Below, in pieces: positions 1 through 10,127 of a DNA stretch of 64,000 nt. The stretch covers positions 7,345,501-7,409,500 of the forward strand of contig NC_068558.1 in assembly GCF_022201045.2 (NCBI RefSeq), given 5' to 3'. Under the pieces are notes generated by a model, which saw only the letters and a program-made list of their open reading frames with translations, did not search any database and was not told the DNA's origin. The stretch comes from Citrus sinensis. Taxonomy: Eukaryota > Streptophyta > Magnoliopsida > Sapindales > Rutaceae. The translations under genes and the position numbers were made by a program. Position 1 is the first letter of the stretch, and each line of letters begins with the position of its first letter.

Positions 1-1868
1 GTTAATTTCTGGGTTGAGTTCTATTTATGATGAGTACTTGACATCATATTTAAAAATGCTCAGGTACATGCAGTGTTTTTCATTCTCTTTAATTTCTGCG
101 TCAACTTCTACAGAGAAACTTAGCAGATGATAAGAATAATTTTTCTCATCTGCCTGTTCTTTTCAGAGTTTCTGCAACCTTGCACATTTAATCAGTAAAA
201 ACAAATCAATCTCAAATATGAAATCATTATCATCGAAATTGCGAGCCTACAAAAACAAGTTGTCAAACTAGTGCACTAAAGGTTTTGGATACGGAGAATT
301 TAGATGGGGCAGATGGCGAAATCAGGTGCAGGCATTTAGGTTGATGAAGGCAATGTCAAGTGGGTTATAGGATTGCACGTAGTGATGCACTTGTCTCATA
401 ATCCATGCATCATTTTCCTAGCTTGGTTTCAACACTGAAGAAACCGGAGTTTGCTGAACAAACTGATCGCCACAGCCAATCTTATTTTTTACCTCTCTAT
501 GGATTGTGTAAATTTCAAGTGGTCCCCTTCGTGTCTTTTTGCTCTGTACTTGACGATGTTATGAATCAATCATCGGTAAAATGGAGATGCTGAGACTACA
601 TCCCCTCACAATTTACTGGCCATAACGAATCTTAAAAATAATTTTCATATCAATTTACTTGACAAACGCAGAAAAATTGGACCATATACAAACACCATCA
701 TATAGATAGAATTCATAGAATCCTCAATTGAGGATTTTGTTAAAGAAAAATTAGGTCCTATATATATGCACCCAAGTACACATCAATGAACCTGTTGACT
801 TCTATCTCACGAAGATAATTTTTTTGGACAAGTTTATAATTTAATTTTAAGAGTATCTATCAAAAATATTTTAATTTTTGTTTACTCTTCTTGTGTGAAA
901 TCGAGAACTTAAGAGATAGCTTTTTATTTTTTACTCTTTTCTCATAACATACGTATAGCCGCCCCCCGCCCCCCCCAAAAAAAAAAAGAAAAAGAAAGAA
1001 TCAATCGACATGTCGAGATATCATGCACTCGTCAGAATTGCTTAGAAGTGTTCATATTATGGCATGATTACGATAGTGCCGTGAACCAGACGCCAAGCTT
1101 TTCACATTCGCTAAATTGAAACTAACTGCCACTTTATTTGTTATCTCCTTCACTAATCAACATATCAAAAGTAGTGACTACTGACATATACGGAAACCCG
1201 ACTGTTTACGCATGCAAATATATTTTGTAAATTAGGGGACCGAGCCCATGTGCATCGATCTTTATCATCCGTTGAGTCCGAGAGTTGTAAAGCAATTTTC
1301 TTTCTGGAATGGCAGCCGTAAACCACAAAAGTCGACACCGTCTTTTCCGGACAAGATACTCACCAAAAGCATTTGAAATTAGAAATTAAGATTTGGTTAT
1401 AAATATGATTTGGCTCCATGCATGGGCTGACTTGGACGTCGAATACGATTGTTAAAAATTATTTATCATTGTTTACGTAAGTGAAGTAGGTTAAGGTCGA
1501 AGTTAAAGATGAGGAATATTTTCCACTCTCTGGCAGCCTTCCGCTTTAAGTTTCTTTCCTTTTTCTCTGCAGAGAAGAAAGGAACTTCCGAAAGTTTAAA
1601 CTTAAGAAGGATTTCGATTCAATATTAAGTTGATCAGTGCTGAATTCTTTATTTATAATTTTTTTATTACACGTTCATGTAATATAAAGTTAAAGATTTA
1701 ATTAATTTTGCATTTTTATTCAATAATTACTAATTGTATATTTTAAAAAAATTAATAAAAATCAACTCTCACTAAATTAAATTCATTAACTAATGGTTCT
1801 AATTTATCTCTTCATGTTGTAGATAATCATTTTTTCTTGGAAGTTAGGCATGTATTATAGAATATTAA
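1..1868. other. Intergenic, no gene recognised
   Basis: I see no convincing coding region or RNA gene on either strand. Open frames are short, lack codon-level conservation cues and match no family I know. The 1,650-1,790 stretch resembles 3,540-3,690 (shared words around AATTGTATATT and CTAAATTAAATTC), so it is probably an old dispersed repeat. A C-run followed by an A-run lies near 961-990. Confidence 0.5.
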
Positions 1869-2085
1869 GACTCTGTTTGTGCTATTGCTTTTAAGCTAAA
1901 ACTATTGTGAAAAAAAAAAACTTTAATTATAAAATAAAAGTTAATGATATGTAATAATTATAATTTTTCAAATAATAATTTTGACAAAATTATATTAATA
2001 TACTTATAAGTCACAGTAATTAATATTTACCAAATATATTAGTGTTGTAACTTTTAAATTATAACTATTCAACATCAATAATAAG
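1869..2085 (+). mobile_element. Decayed Tourist-like MITE copy
   Basis: The left end (CTCTGTTTGTGCTATTG, then CTTTTAAGCTAAAACTATTGTG) and the right end (TTAAATTATAACTATTCAACATCAAT) align with the better-preserved element at 47,467-47,738. It is flanked by TAA on both sides, as expected for PIF/Harbinger-type insertions, but TAA is common in AT-rich DNA. No coding capacity. Ends are approximate. Confidence 0.5.
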
Positions 2086-2257
2086 AAAGAGGGGCTAATT
2101 GTTTTCACAAAGTCATTTTACAATAAATCATTTATAATTTTAAAAAAGTTATTTAAAATGAAAATAAAAGATGTTAAAATTTTAATATTTGAATCTCAAT
2201 TTAAACTAACTTTATTTTATCTAGTATGATACATGTTAAATTTTTATATTAGCATTA

Positions 2258-2259
<2 letters not shown>

Positions 2260-2295
<36 letters not shown>
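2260..2295. repeat. (TA)n microsatellite
   Basis: A run of alternating T and A of about 35 bp in otherwise AT-rich DNA. Probably length-polymorphic. Confidence 0.9.
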
Positions 2296-2299
<4 letters not shown>

Positions 2300-4830
2300 A
2301 AAATAAATTGGCTTTAAGTCCTCCGGGCGGACGCAAGGAAGGTTCAATGAGTAACTTCAAAACAACTGTTGATAACAAATCGATAAATCAGTACTGCAAC
2401 ATAGGGAGATATGGTGGTGGTGGCAACTGGCAACGATATCAAAGAATGTCGCATTCAATACTGCTAAATATAGATCTTTGCAATCTCCATGACATAACAT
2501 AAGCACCGCCGCAGCAGAAAATGACCAGAAACGTCCCCAGATGATTTCGGCTTCTCCAGCACTCGATCAGACCAAGTTCCACGTTACCAGGTGCGATTGA
2601 AGCATATATCTTTCATTCTTTTCAGTTTAACCACCCACTTAAAAAGCCGAAACCAGGTGTTATTTGCTTAATGGCCGAGCCGTCGCTGCCATCAAATCTA
2701 AAGAGAATCGATGCTGGATTCTCAACTTATTTTTTAATCGAAAATCAACCTCTGCGACAATTATGTGATTACAAATCTCATTTGTTAGCTTGTCCGTTTT
2801 TCTTCGTTCCGTATTGGGGCTTTTCAATCTGTCCAAATGGAAAAAAAAAAATGTCTTGACACATACAGATTGTACAATTGTTTAGGACAGTTCACCACCT
2901 TTAAATAACTCCATAATTTTACATTTTGAATATAAACCGTGGTTATTTTAGACGTGTTTTAAGGTGTAGAGTGTGAATTATAATCACATACATAAAACGA
3001 TAAATGATAAAAAAAAAATTATAACTTTAATAATGTGATTACGAAAGTATTTTTTATTTTAAAACAATTTTAATATATTCGAACTTTTAAATATATTTTT
3101 TTTTATAATTTTAACTTAAAAAAAATTAGACGCTTCTTAAATATATATATATTTTTTTTCCATTCGTTTCTTATTACGTGTATGTTTCAACTAATTCTAA
3201 TAGCATACAAATTCATAAAAACTCATTGAATATATAAGAACTAAGGGTGAAAAAACAAAGCACCATAATTCAATTTTACCAAGGAGAAAACCCCATATAT
3301 ACCCGAAACTAATGAGAAAACAAAATACACTCATGACGTCTCATTCAAATGCCTGTCGTCTGAACTTTTTCTTTTCTCTCTCATCTACGCCCTCTACGTT
3401 TCAGGAGTCACCACTAAACCAATCTCCATCACTGTCAAGTCCATCACAATTATTAACACAACATTTATTTTTCAATTTTCTTCTTTTTAAAACACAGTTA
3501 ACAAATTGGTTTATAAATCAAACTTGATAAATTATAAATTTTACATCTCGTCTAAGGCGTTTGTTTCCTTTGAAAATGAACATTATTATCAAACTAGTTG
3601 AAGATTTTTTTCATATTCAATAACAGCTAATTGTATATTCTTTTAAAAGTTAACAACAAAGTCAGCTCATCGCTAAATTAAATTCCAAATCAAAGAAGAT
3701 ATATTTCTGGTGGCCGATGATCTGTACTTGCTTGGTCGTGAATCCGATTCAATATTAGATAACCCAATTTGTTCACTGTGTTTTACTCAAAAAAAAATAA
3801 TAATAAATAAATATTGTTTAATTTGTTGATGGACTTAGTTGGGATTGTTGAAAAAGAGAGAGTGCAGATAAAACATAAATTTTAATTTTAATTTTTTTAA
3901 TGGGTCTATGTATATAGATTAGATTAGATTAGATTAGATTAGATTGAAAAGGAGGGCTGCTAATACATATTGCGGGGTCAAGTGTCATCACTCCTTTGTT
4001 TTTTAAAGGAGGAGTGGATTAAACCCAGTAAACACCTGGGCTGAAACGAAACCTAGCTAGGCCCAGTACAGTACAAAAAGGCTGAGAGGTCGGCTAAGAG
4101 TATTCCTTTTGACACCCCAGTTTTATCTTTATTAAAACCCCCATTAATTACATTTATTTAATACCAAATATACCCTTCTTCAAATAAATACTTTTCTAAT
4201 TGTGATTTTTATTTTTTCAGAATTTCATTCTGTACTTCCTCAGTTCAAAACTCGGCGTACGCAATCGTGCCTATCTTATTGGCAAATAAAATCTCTCAAG
4301 TGATAAATTTTTGAATGCCAATAAGTAATTTAAATTAAATACATTTTAGATTTACAATTTAAAAGATGTATTCTTGTATTGAAATAATTAAACTGCAAGG
4401 AGGAGAAAGAAAAAGAGATTATTTTAAATTTATAGGGGGCTAATTAGAAAAATGAAAGAGTTAGATACCCAAAAAAATGATTCGCAGAAGTGGTGGGTTG
4501 TTGAACCAGGAAGAAATTGAAGGCAAAAAAAAAAAAAAAAAGGAATTCAGCTGCGGGTTGAAGAATTTAGAGCGAAGTGAATAAAAAAGAGTTTCACTAA
4601 ACTTATTTTCTCCTCAAGTGTAATAAAATTGAAAGTGGGGTTTTATAAACCTCGATGGCTAATTCATGATCAATATTCAGTCCCATCAAGTTCAAGCTGG
4701 GACTGTGAGGACTTAACAGGAAAACAACAAGAAAAATCAAAATTTCTGAAATAATTAATAATTTAGGGGCACTGGTGAAAATATCATAAACCATTTCCAT
4801 TAATGTCTTTCGTTGCCCTAATAGTTGTCC
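2296..4830. other. Intergenic region upstream of the snoRNA host unit
   Basis: No gene recognised. 2,310-2,860 is less AT-rich and has short open frames, none resembling a known protein. Around 4,100 a segment with GACACCCC and TATTAAAACCCCCATTAATTA resembles the left end of the Mutator-like element at 14,789, probably a solitary remnant. At 4,036-4,066 there are two site II-like motifs (TGGGCT and GGCCCA) of the kind found upstream of ribosome-biogenesis genes, about 800 bp before the TATA box at 4,836. Confidence 0.45.
3915..3947. repeat. Pentanucleotide (ATTAG)n microsatellite
   Basis: About six perfect tandem copies of ATTAG just after a TATATAGATTAG start. Confidence 0.85.
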
Positions 4831-4835
4831 CGTCA

Positions 4836-4865
4836 TATATAAATAATAAGTTCACAAAACCCTAA
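4836..4865 (+). promoter_or_regulatory. TATA box plus telo-box, putative start of snoRNA host transcript
   Basis: TATATAAA at 4,836-4,843 is followed at 4,857-4,865 by AAACCCTAA, the plant telo-box. Telo-boxes near the start site are typical of plant translation-apparatus and snoRNA genes. A pyrimidine-rich leader follows to about 4,980, ending with ATG and a GTAAAG splice-donor-like sequence. Together these suggest a transcription unit serving the snoRNAs downstream. The start site itself is inferred. Confidence 0.55.
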
Positions 4866-5065
4866 TATTTGCCGCCTCTCTCAATCTCAAAAATCCCTTC
4901 TTCTCACCGCCTGAGCGTTCCTTCACCTTTATAAATCTCAGGCCTTATTTAATACCCATTACCTGAAACCTCTCTCTCATGGTAAAGTTCGAATTCTTTT
5001 TCCCCTTCTCCTTGTTCATGCGTTTTGATTTTGTTCAATGTTTTTAGTCAAAGATGATTTTGTAT

Positions 5066-5131
5066 GTGCCTATGATGGTGTTAAATATACTTTGAGAGTT
5101 ACATCTATGAAACGAATTTAATCTGAGGCAC
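5066..5131 (+). ncRNA. C/D-box snoRNA, possible 18S guide
   Basis: A 5-bp terminal stem (GTGCC at 5,066-5,070 with GGCAC at 5,127-5,131) encloses a C-like box ATGATGG (5,072-5,078), a D'-like TTGA (5,092-5,095), a C'-like ATGAAAC and a perfect D box CTGA (5,123-5,126). The stretch TTAAATATAC just before D' is complementary to GTATATTTAA, which I recall from the conserved 18S rRNA segment GCGTATATTTAAG. That would make it a 2'-O-methylation guide for 18S, in the region served by yeast snR41. The target is inferred from memory; the box architecture is seen directly. Confidence 0.6.
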
Positions 5132-5263
5132 TTGGCCGTCTTTAACGTCAACAAAGCTTTATTTTTTTTAACCATTATTTTTTTTCCAACGCAATCTTTT
5201 TAGGGATCCTTCACATGCTTTGAAAGATCGTCATTCAAGAAAAATGGATTCATGTATTGTAAA

Positions 5264-5354
5264 ATATGCAACTGATGATAAAACAGACAGGGACATCAGT
5301 TACTCCCGAGGGAGAATGATGACTTAGTCTAATGGGAATCTCTCTGATGCATAT
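5264..5354 (+). ncRNA. SNORD24: U24-like C/D-box snoRNA
   Basis: A perfect 7-bp terminal stem (ATATGCA, 5,264-5,270; TGCATAT, 5,348-5,354) brackets box C TGATGA (5,273-5,278), box C' ATGATGA (5,316-5,322) and box D CTGA (5,344-5,347). Two guide stretches, AGACAGGGACA (5,285-5,295) and TGGGAATCT (5,333-5,341), are complementary to neighbouring pieces of one 25S rRNA segment as I recall it (GATTCCCACTGTCCCTGTCT). A double guide for adjacent 25S sites is the hallmark of U24 in yeast, animals and plants. It would direct 2'-O-methylation of 25S rRNA in the nucleolus. The D' box is not obvious. The identity depends on rRNA sequence recalled from memory. Confidence 0.7.
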
Positions 5355-6254
5355 ATGATGTTGATTTCTTTGATTTTGTTGTTTGTTTTGTTGCTTCGAT
5401 TCAAAATTTATCTCTTGGTGGTTTCACAATTTGTTTTTTGCTTGCATTGATGAAAATTTATGGACTTTTATACATTTGGGTTAACAGTAATCTTTTATAT
5501 TTGTCAATGTGGCTTGGGTTTCATGTTTTAGGTTTTATTTGAGACACACGCTTATCTGTTCCAGTGCTTCCACTGGTGCCAAAGATGGTTTTATCTAGAA
5601 TTACTATGAGTGATTTCTGCGACAGGCTGGGGTACCTGAGTTCTCTTTTACATGTTGTGTTTTTCTCAATCTATTAAAATTTGTTAGCTTGTTTGCATTG
5701 TTGCACATTAGTTAAAATTTAATTGATAATAACTGTTGAATACTATTAACTTCAATGGCTGTATGACATTATGCTGTACTTGTTGTTTAGAACAAAATTT
5801 GTTCCTGGGACACTATTGGGTTGCCAATGCTAGGCCATGTGGATTTATGCTTTTGGGCACTCATTTATATTCTCAGAAAAAGACTCAAATTTCTCACTTC
5901 AATGATTTTGTAGAAGCAGCTAATGCACGTGACACATGCACATGTTTTGAATTTTTGTGGTTTTTGTGAATGATATGTTATCTCTTTAAAGTTCTCAACT
6001 TGCCCATGATGCATCTCAAATGTACGTATTATCAGATATAAATTCTGATGAAATCTAATTGTCACTACCTCTGAGGCATATTGAGAATTTTCTTTTTTGA
6101 TTATGTAACCAAACTAAGTTGAGCCAGCATCAAGTTATTTTATAATTTTTTTTCTTTTTAAATAACAATTTGGTTAGAGTTTATAGGGGGGTGGAAAATC
6201 AATCTTTTCTTGTCAAACTTGCAAAATTACAATTTCTAATGCTTTATTCTTTGG

Positions 6255-6336
6255 GTGCATCATGAATTATGATCTCAATAATGGTCTTAAATATACTGTG
6301 AGTACATGCTAAGAACAGAACATAATCTGAGGCAAC
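6255..6336 (+). pseudogene. Decayed copy of the first C/D snoRNA
   Basis: This stretch repeats the words of the 5,066 snoRNA in order: CTTAAATATACTGTGAG, then ACAT, then ATAATCTGAGGCA with a D box at 6,327-6,330. Its C box is poor and I find no convincing terminal stem, so it is either a degenerate duplicate or a diverged paralog. The guide word is one base longer here (CTTAAATATAC). A shorter remnant (GAACAGAAGTTAATCTGAGG) lies near 6,524-6,543. Confidence 0.5.
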
Positions 6337-6784
6337 TTATCAATTATCTGGCAGTTTTGCTTAATTTGTTTCTGTTAAATGATACATGAATTCTCTTTAG
6401 CTATGTGTGTGTTTTTGGTTGCCATTTTGGTAATAACTATAGTCAATGCATTTTTATTTGTCTTCTCATTTGTTATTTCTCTCTCTCTCTCTCTCTCTCT
6501 CTTTAAGAGCATATATGTTGTGAACAGAAGTTAATCTGAGGGAAACCTAATCTGTACCTGGCATTGCACCTGCTCGAGAATTTGATTAAACTGATTTGGT
6601 ACTAGTTATTGCTTGTTCCTTGGGTAATGGGTGATTGGTGAATAAGAATTTTGTAAACCTCTATCCCGTTTCCCTTTGAGACTATTCAAGTTAATTCTAT
6701 ATGCCTTTTAAATTATCTTGCCAGTATAAGTGAATTGGTGTTGCAAAGGCCTGATGATTGTTGAACAAGAACGGAGATTTGAAT

Positions 6785-6832
6785 CATGTTCATGTTGCAG
6801 CCTGATCCCATAAATCGGGCTCCATGAACATG
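6785..6832 (+). ncRNA. Unidentified stable stem-loop
   Basis: CATGTTCATG (6,785-6,794) pairs perfectly with CATGAACATG (6,823-6,832); inside, GCCTGAT pairs with ATCGGGC around a CCCATAA loop, with an asymmetric internal loop between the two helices. AATAAA follows 6 bases after the stem. It could be one hairpin of an H/ACA snoRNA, a small-RNA precursor, or a 3'-end structure. I do not recognise it. Confidence 0.45.
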
Positions 6833-7615
6833 TTATGTAATAAACATTTCTATTTGAAATATGAAGGCCAGGTAAATATTATTTTCGATTATTAATTTTT
6901 GTGGTTTCAAAACCCTGGTGGACCAACTTGTTTAATTTCTTTTTTTGTTTTTGATCTGTATAATTTAGTTTGTTATTTCCTGGTTCTTTTTTAGTGTTCA
7001 CATTTAACAATCAGAGATGAACCTACTAAGCATGAGATGGGAATAATTGGAGCCTTAAACCTCAAGAATGAGGTGAAGAGTCTACATTGAAATCTTCAGC
7101 TTATTTTGTTCTTGTTCATGATGCTGAGCTAACATGAAAGTTTTAACTAACAGGAAGAGTTTGGTAATTATATCCTTTTTCTTAGTCTTTGGTAAATTTT
7201 TAATGATTTGAGCTAATTGAATATTGGCCATTTTTAGTGATTTAGCGCTTTGTCCCCCCCTCTTGTGTGTCAAGCGGAGCTGTAAATTTTCATATGGTTT
7301 TTTGCACTCCCTTTCTTATTTTGTAAGTATTAAGCTAATTTTTTCATGCATTCAGCCACATTTTATTTAGCATCCAACTCTATCTTACATTTAATTTGTT
7401 CATAAATAAAAAGGGGTGCAAGGGTTTATATGAAAATTCATATTGTGCCATAACAAGGTGATGTGATAGTATTGATACAGCTGTTGCATCATAGCCGGAG
7501 CTGGACGGATGGACCCTTGAATAATGCTTTAGGATTGTTACTGGCATTTGTATTAATATTTCAATTTCTTTTAAAATTGTTTCTTTTAGACATTTATGGT
7601 ACCGATGTTAACTAA

Positions 7616-8266
7616 TATGGATGGCAAATATCTAATTATCCAAGTATAAATTTATAATTATCTATGATGAATATATTCATATCTAACATTTAATATTGAA
7701 CATGGATATGGATTTCATCCTTATAAATATGGTTATTCATGAATATTTGTTTTTTATTATATAAAAAATAATTAAAAAATGAAATAAAAAATAATAATAT
7801 AGAATAGGTAAAACTAGTACTACATTCCAATATCAAATCATAATATGAAATTACGAAACATCTCAAATAATAAAAATCAAAACTATGAATTAACAAAAAG
7901 AAATTATAATATGAAAAAACAAATTAATTTCAAATTAAATACAAAAAATTCATTCTTCTAACGCATCATTAATTTTCAATTAGACCATCATCGTTAATCT
8001 GCAAATTAAAGCAAAGCATTAATTTGCTAAATTGATAACATATAATATTTGTTTTTATTTTTTTCATTTTAGTATTTACTATATAGATTTTTTTAACTTA
8101 AAATTAGATAAATTATTTGGATTTTGAATATCCATCTAATATTTAATTAGATATTTTTTTAAAATATCCGTATCTGTATTCAAAAAGATTTTGGGTGGAT
8201 ATTATCCAATTCAATTAGATTGGATATATGAATATCCAATTTGGATGGACTAATTTACCATTCCTA
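7616..8266. mobile_element. Non-autonomous hAT-type element, GGATAT family (older copy)
   Basis: Degenerate terminal inverted repeats (TATGGATGGCAAAT at the left, ATTTACCATTCCTA at the right) are flanked by an 8-bp target duplication with one mismatch (TTAACTAA, 7,608-7,615; CTAACTAA, 8,267-8,274). Both subterminal zones are packed with GGATAT/ATATCC-type words. Same family as 30,934-32,006 but more diverged. No transposase. An 8-bp duplication and a TAGGGATG-like terminus are hAT traits. Confidence 0.8.
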
Positions 8267-8277
8267 CTAACTAAAGA

Positions 8278-9759
8278 GGGTCTGCCTATGTTGCAACAGT
8301 TGCAACATACAACAACTTTTGTCATTTTGTGTTTGATTACACTACACTACCTTATATTTTTTGCAAAATTCAATAGCCACTAAACGTAACAAAATTTTAC
8401 ATATAAGTTCATTTTTGGAATAAAATGACATTTGAAAAGAATTTTAATTTATTTTTATTATTATTATTATTATTATTATCATTATTATTATATAAGATTA
8501 TTTCTATTAAATTTTATTATTTTTATTTATTTTAATTATTATTATTTATGATTATTACTGTCATTATTATTATTAAAATTTATTTCTTTTATTATTTTAA
8601 TTGTTATTATACTGTAATTAATTCATTAATATTAATATTTATCTTGTTATTATTAAAATTATTTTTATTAAAATATATTAACTTTATTATTTTAATTATT
8701 ATTAATTATTGTTGTTATTACTATTATTATTAAAACTTATTAATAATTTTTATTATTATCATTATTATTATTATTATTTCAATTAATTTTGTTGTTATTA
8801 TTGTTATTGTTAAATTTTTTAATTTTTTGTTTTAATTAACATTATTGTCATAATTATTATTTTTAGTTTTATTATTATTATTGTTTAATTATAATATATA
8901 CAAATAATATTAGGGACACAATTAACAAATGACATTTTAATAACTTATAATAGTCTATTCCAATTATAAAATAAAGTAAACACATAAATGAGAATGTTGT
9001 TCATTCCGATTCCTATTCCTATAGCTCAAGTAAATAACTTATTTTAATTCAAATTCCTTATTACAATTCTAGCTCATTTCAATTCTTATTTAATAAACGC
9101 ACCATTAGAATGTATTTAGAACATAATATTGTATATTGTTATAATATTATTCACATTAATTTATTACTTACCTATGTTTGGAAGTTTTAAAAGTTAGATT
9201 GTAGCCAATTATATAATTCACTACAGTGTGCTAACTTTTGTCTTAATTGAAACATTAAATATATTTAAATTATATTTTTATTTTTACTATGATAATTATA
9301 ATATTAAAAATATATTATATTATATTATATTTATATATTAATAATTAATATAAAAATAATAATTAATATATAATTATTAATAAATTTAAATAATGAGAGT
9401 AGATCTAGAAATGATAGTAATAATTAATAAATTACGAAATATTTATGAATTTGTGGAATAAATAAACGAGTATTAAACCATGCATTGTAATTGGCTAATA
9501 TCAATAATAAAAGTCCTCTTAAATTTCATACTTATTCCTTATTCATATCATTTAACAACTAATCTAATAAATAAAATAATTATTATTATATTTTTTCCTG
9601 GCATTTCAAAACATAAGAGGGATTGCAATGAAAAAAACCAAAATAAATACACCCTGCCGTTGGATTTGCTTTTACCATTCTTGCCCTTGGATCCAATGGT
9701 TAAATTATAAAATGACAAAAGTAGTGGTATGTTGCAACTGTTGCAACATAGGCGGCTCC
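8278..9759. mobile_element. Non-autonomous Mutator-like element
   Basis: Terminal inverted repeats: GGGTCTGCCTATGTTGCAAC at the left and the reverse complement of GGAGCCGCCTATGTTGCAAC at the right; each continues into a second GTTGCAAC, so each terminus holds its own palindrome. The flanking 9-bp target duplication AACTAAAGA is perfect (8,269-8,277 and 9,760-9,768), which points to the MULE group. The interior is extremely AT-rich, with an imperfect (TTA)n/(ATT)n tract at about 8,445-8,890, and encodes nothing recognisable. Confidence 0.85.
8445..8890. repeat. Imperfect (TTA)n/(ATT)n tract
   Basis: About 450 bp dominated by TTA and ATT trinucleotides with many interruptions, lying inside the Mutator-like element. 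The Ile/Tyr/Phe-rich open frame across it is a by-product of the repeat. Confidence 0.85.
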
Positions 9760-9799
9760 AACTAAAGATTCAAGAACATGATATATGTCTAATACCGTA

Positions 9800-10117
9800 C
9801 TTTTTTTTTTTTTAATTACATGAGACTAATGCTCATATTACAACTCATATTATATGAGATTTACAACTGATATTTACAATCAGACAATTACTAGGTCTAA
9901 TTTAGATTAATTCTTATATAACACTGTCCAGATTTTACCCTCTCTAATATTCGAAGGATGTCTACTTCATTCATATTTTGAAAGGGAGAATACTGCCTTC
10001 ACTTAATAATTAAGGAAGAAAATAAACCCTTACATGCGTCGCGGGGGCTCGAATCGCTGCGCTCACAGTTGTGAGTGCAGGGTCCTGACCACTGGGACAA
10101 GACCCAATTGGTTAATA
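9800..10117 (-). mobile_element. tRNA-derived SINE, full-length copy
   Basis: Read on the minus strand it starts with a box-A-like segment (around CCCAGTGG), has a box-B-like GATTCGAGCCC near 10,050, carries an AT-rich body, and ends in a poly-A tail (poly-T at 9,801-9,814 on the plus strand). Flanks match at 9 of 10 bases (TAATACCGTA, 9,790-9,799; TAATACCCTA, 10,118-10,127), as expected of target-primed insertion. The body shares words with the copies at 46,061 and 54,523. Confidence 0.75.
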
Positions 10118-10127
10118 TAATACCCTA

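Larger units (their letters stand above)
4866..7100 (+). ncRNA. Putative non-coding snoRNA host transcript
   Basis: This stretch has promoter-like sequence at its 5' end, no coding region, and contains at least two C/D-box snoRNAs (5,066-5,131 and 5,264-5,354), decayed snoRNA-like copies near 6,255-6,336 and 6,510-6,545, and a stem-loop at 6,785-6,832 followed by AATAAA at 6,839. Plant snoRNAs are commonly made from polycistronic precursors or from introns. I cannot place splice sites, apart from a candidate donor (ATG then GTAAAG) near 4,981, so the extent is approximate. A (CT)n tract lies at 6,478-6,503. Confidence 0.45.

Noticed and set aside
5545..5640. A further snoRNA around the CCAGTG-CTTC-CACTGG hairpin
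   Set aside because: The small hairpin is real, but I could not fit either C/D or H/ACA box spacing convincingly.
8548..8733. Ile/Tyr/Phe-rich membrane-like frame
   Set aside because: By-product of the (TTA)n/(ATT)n tract.
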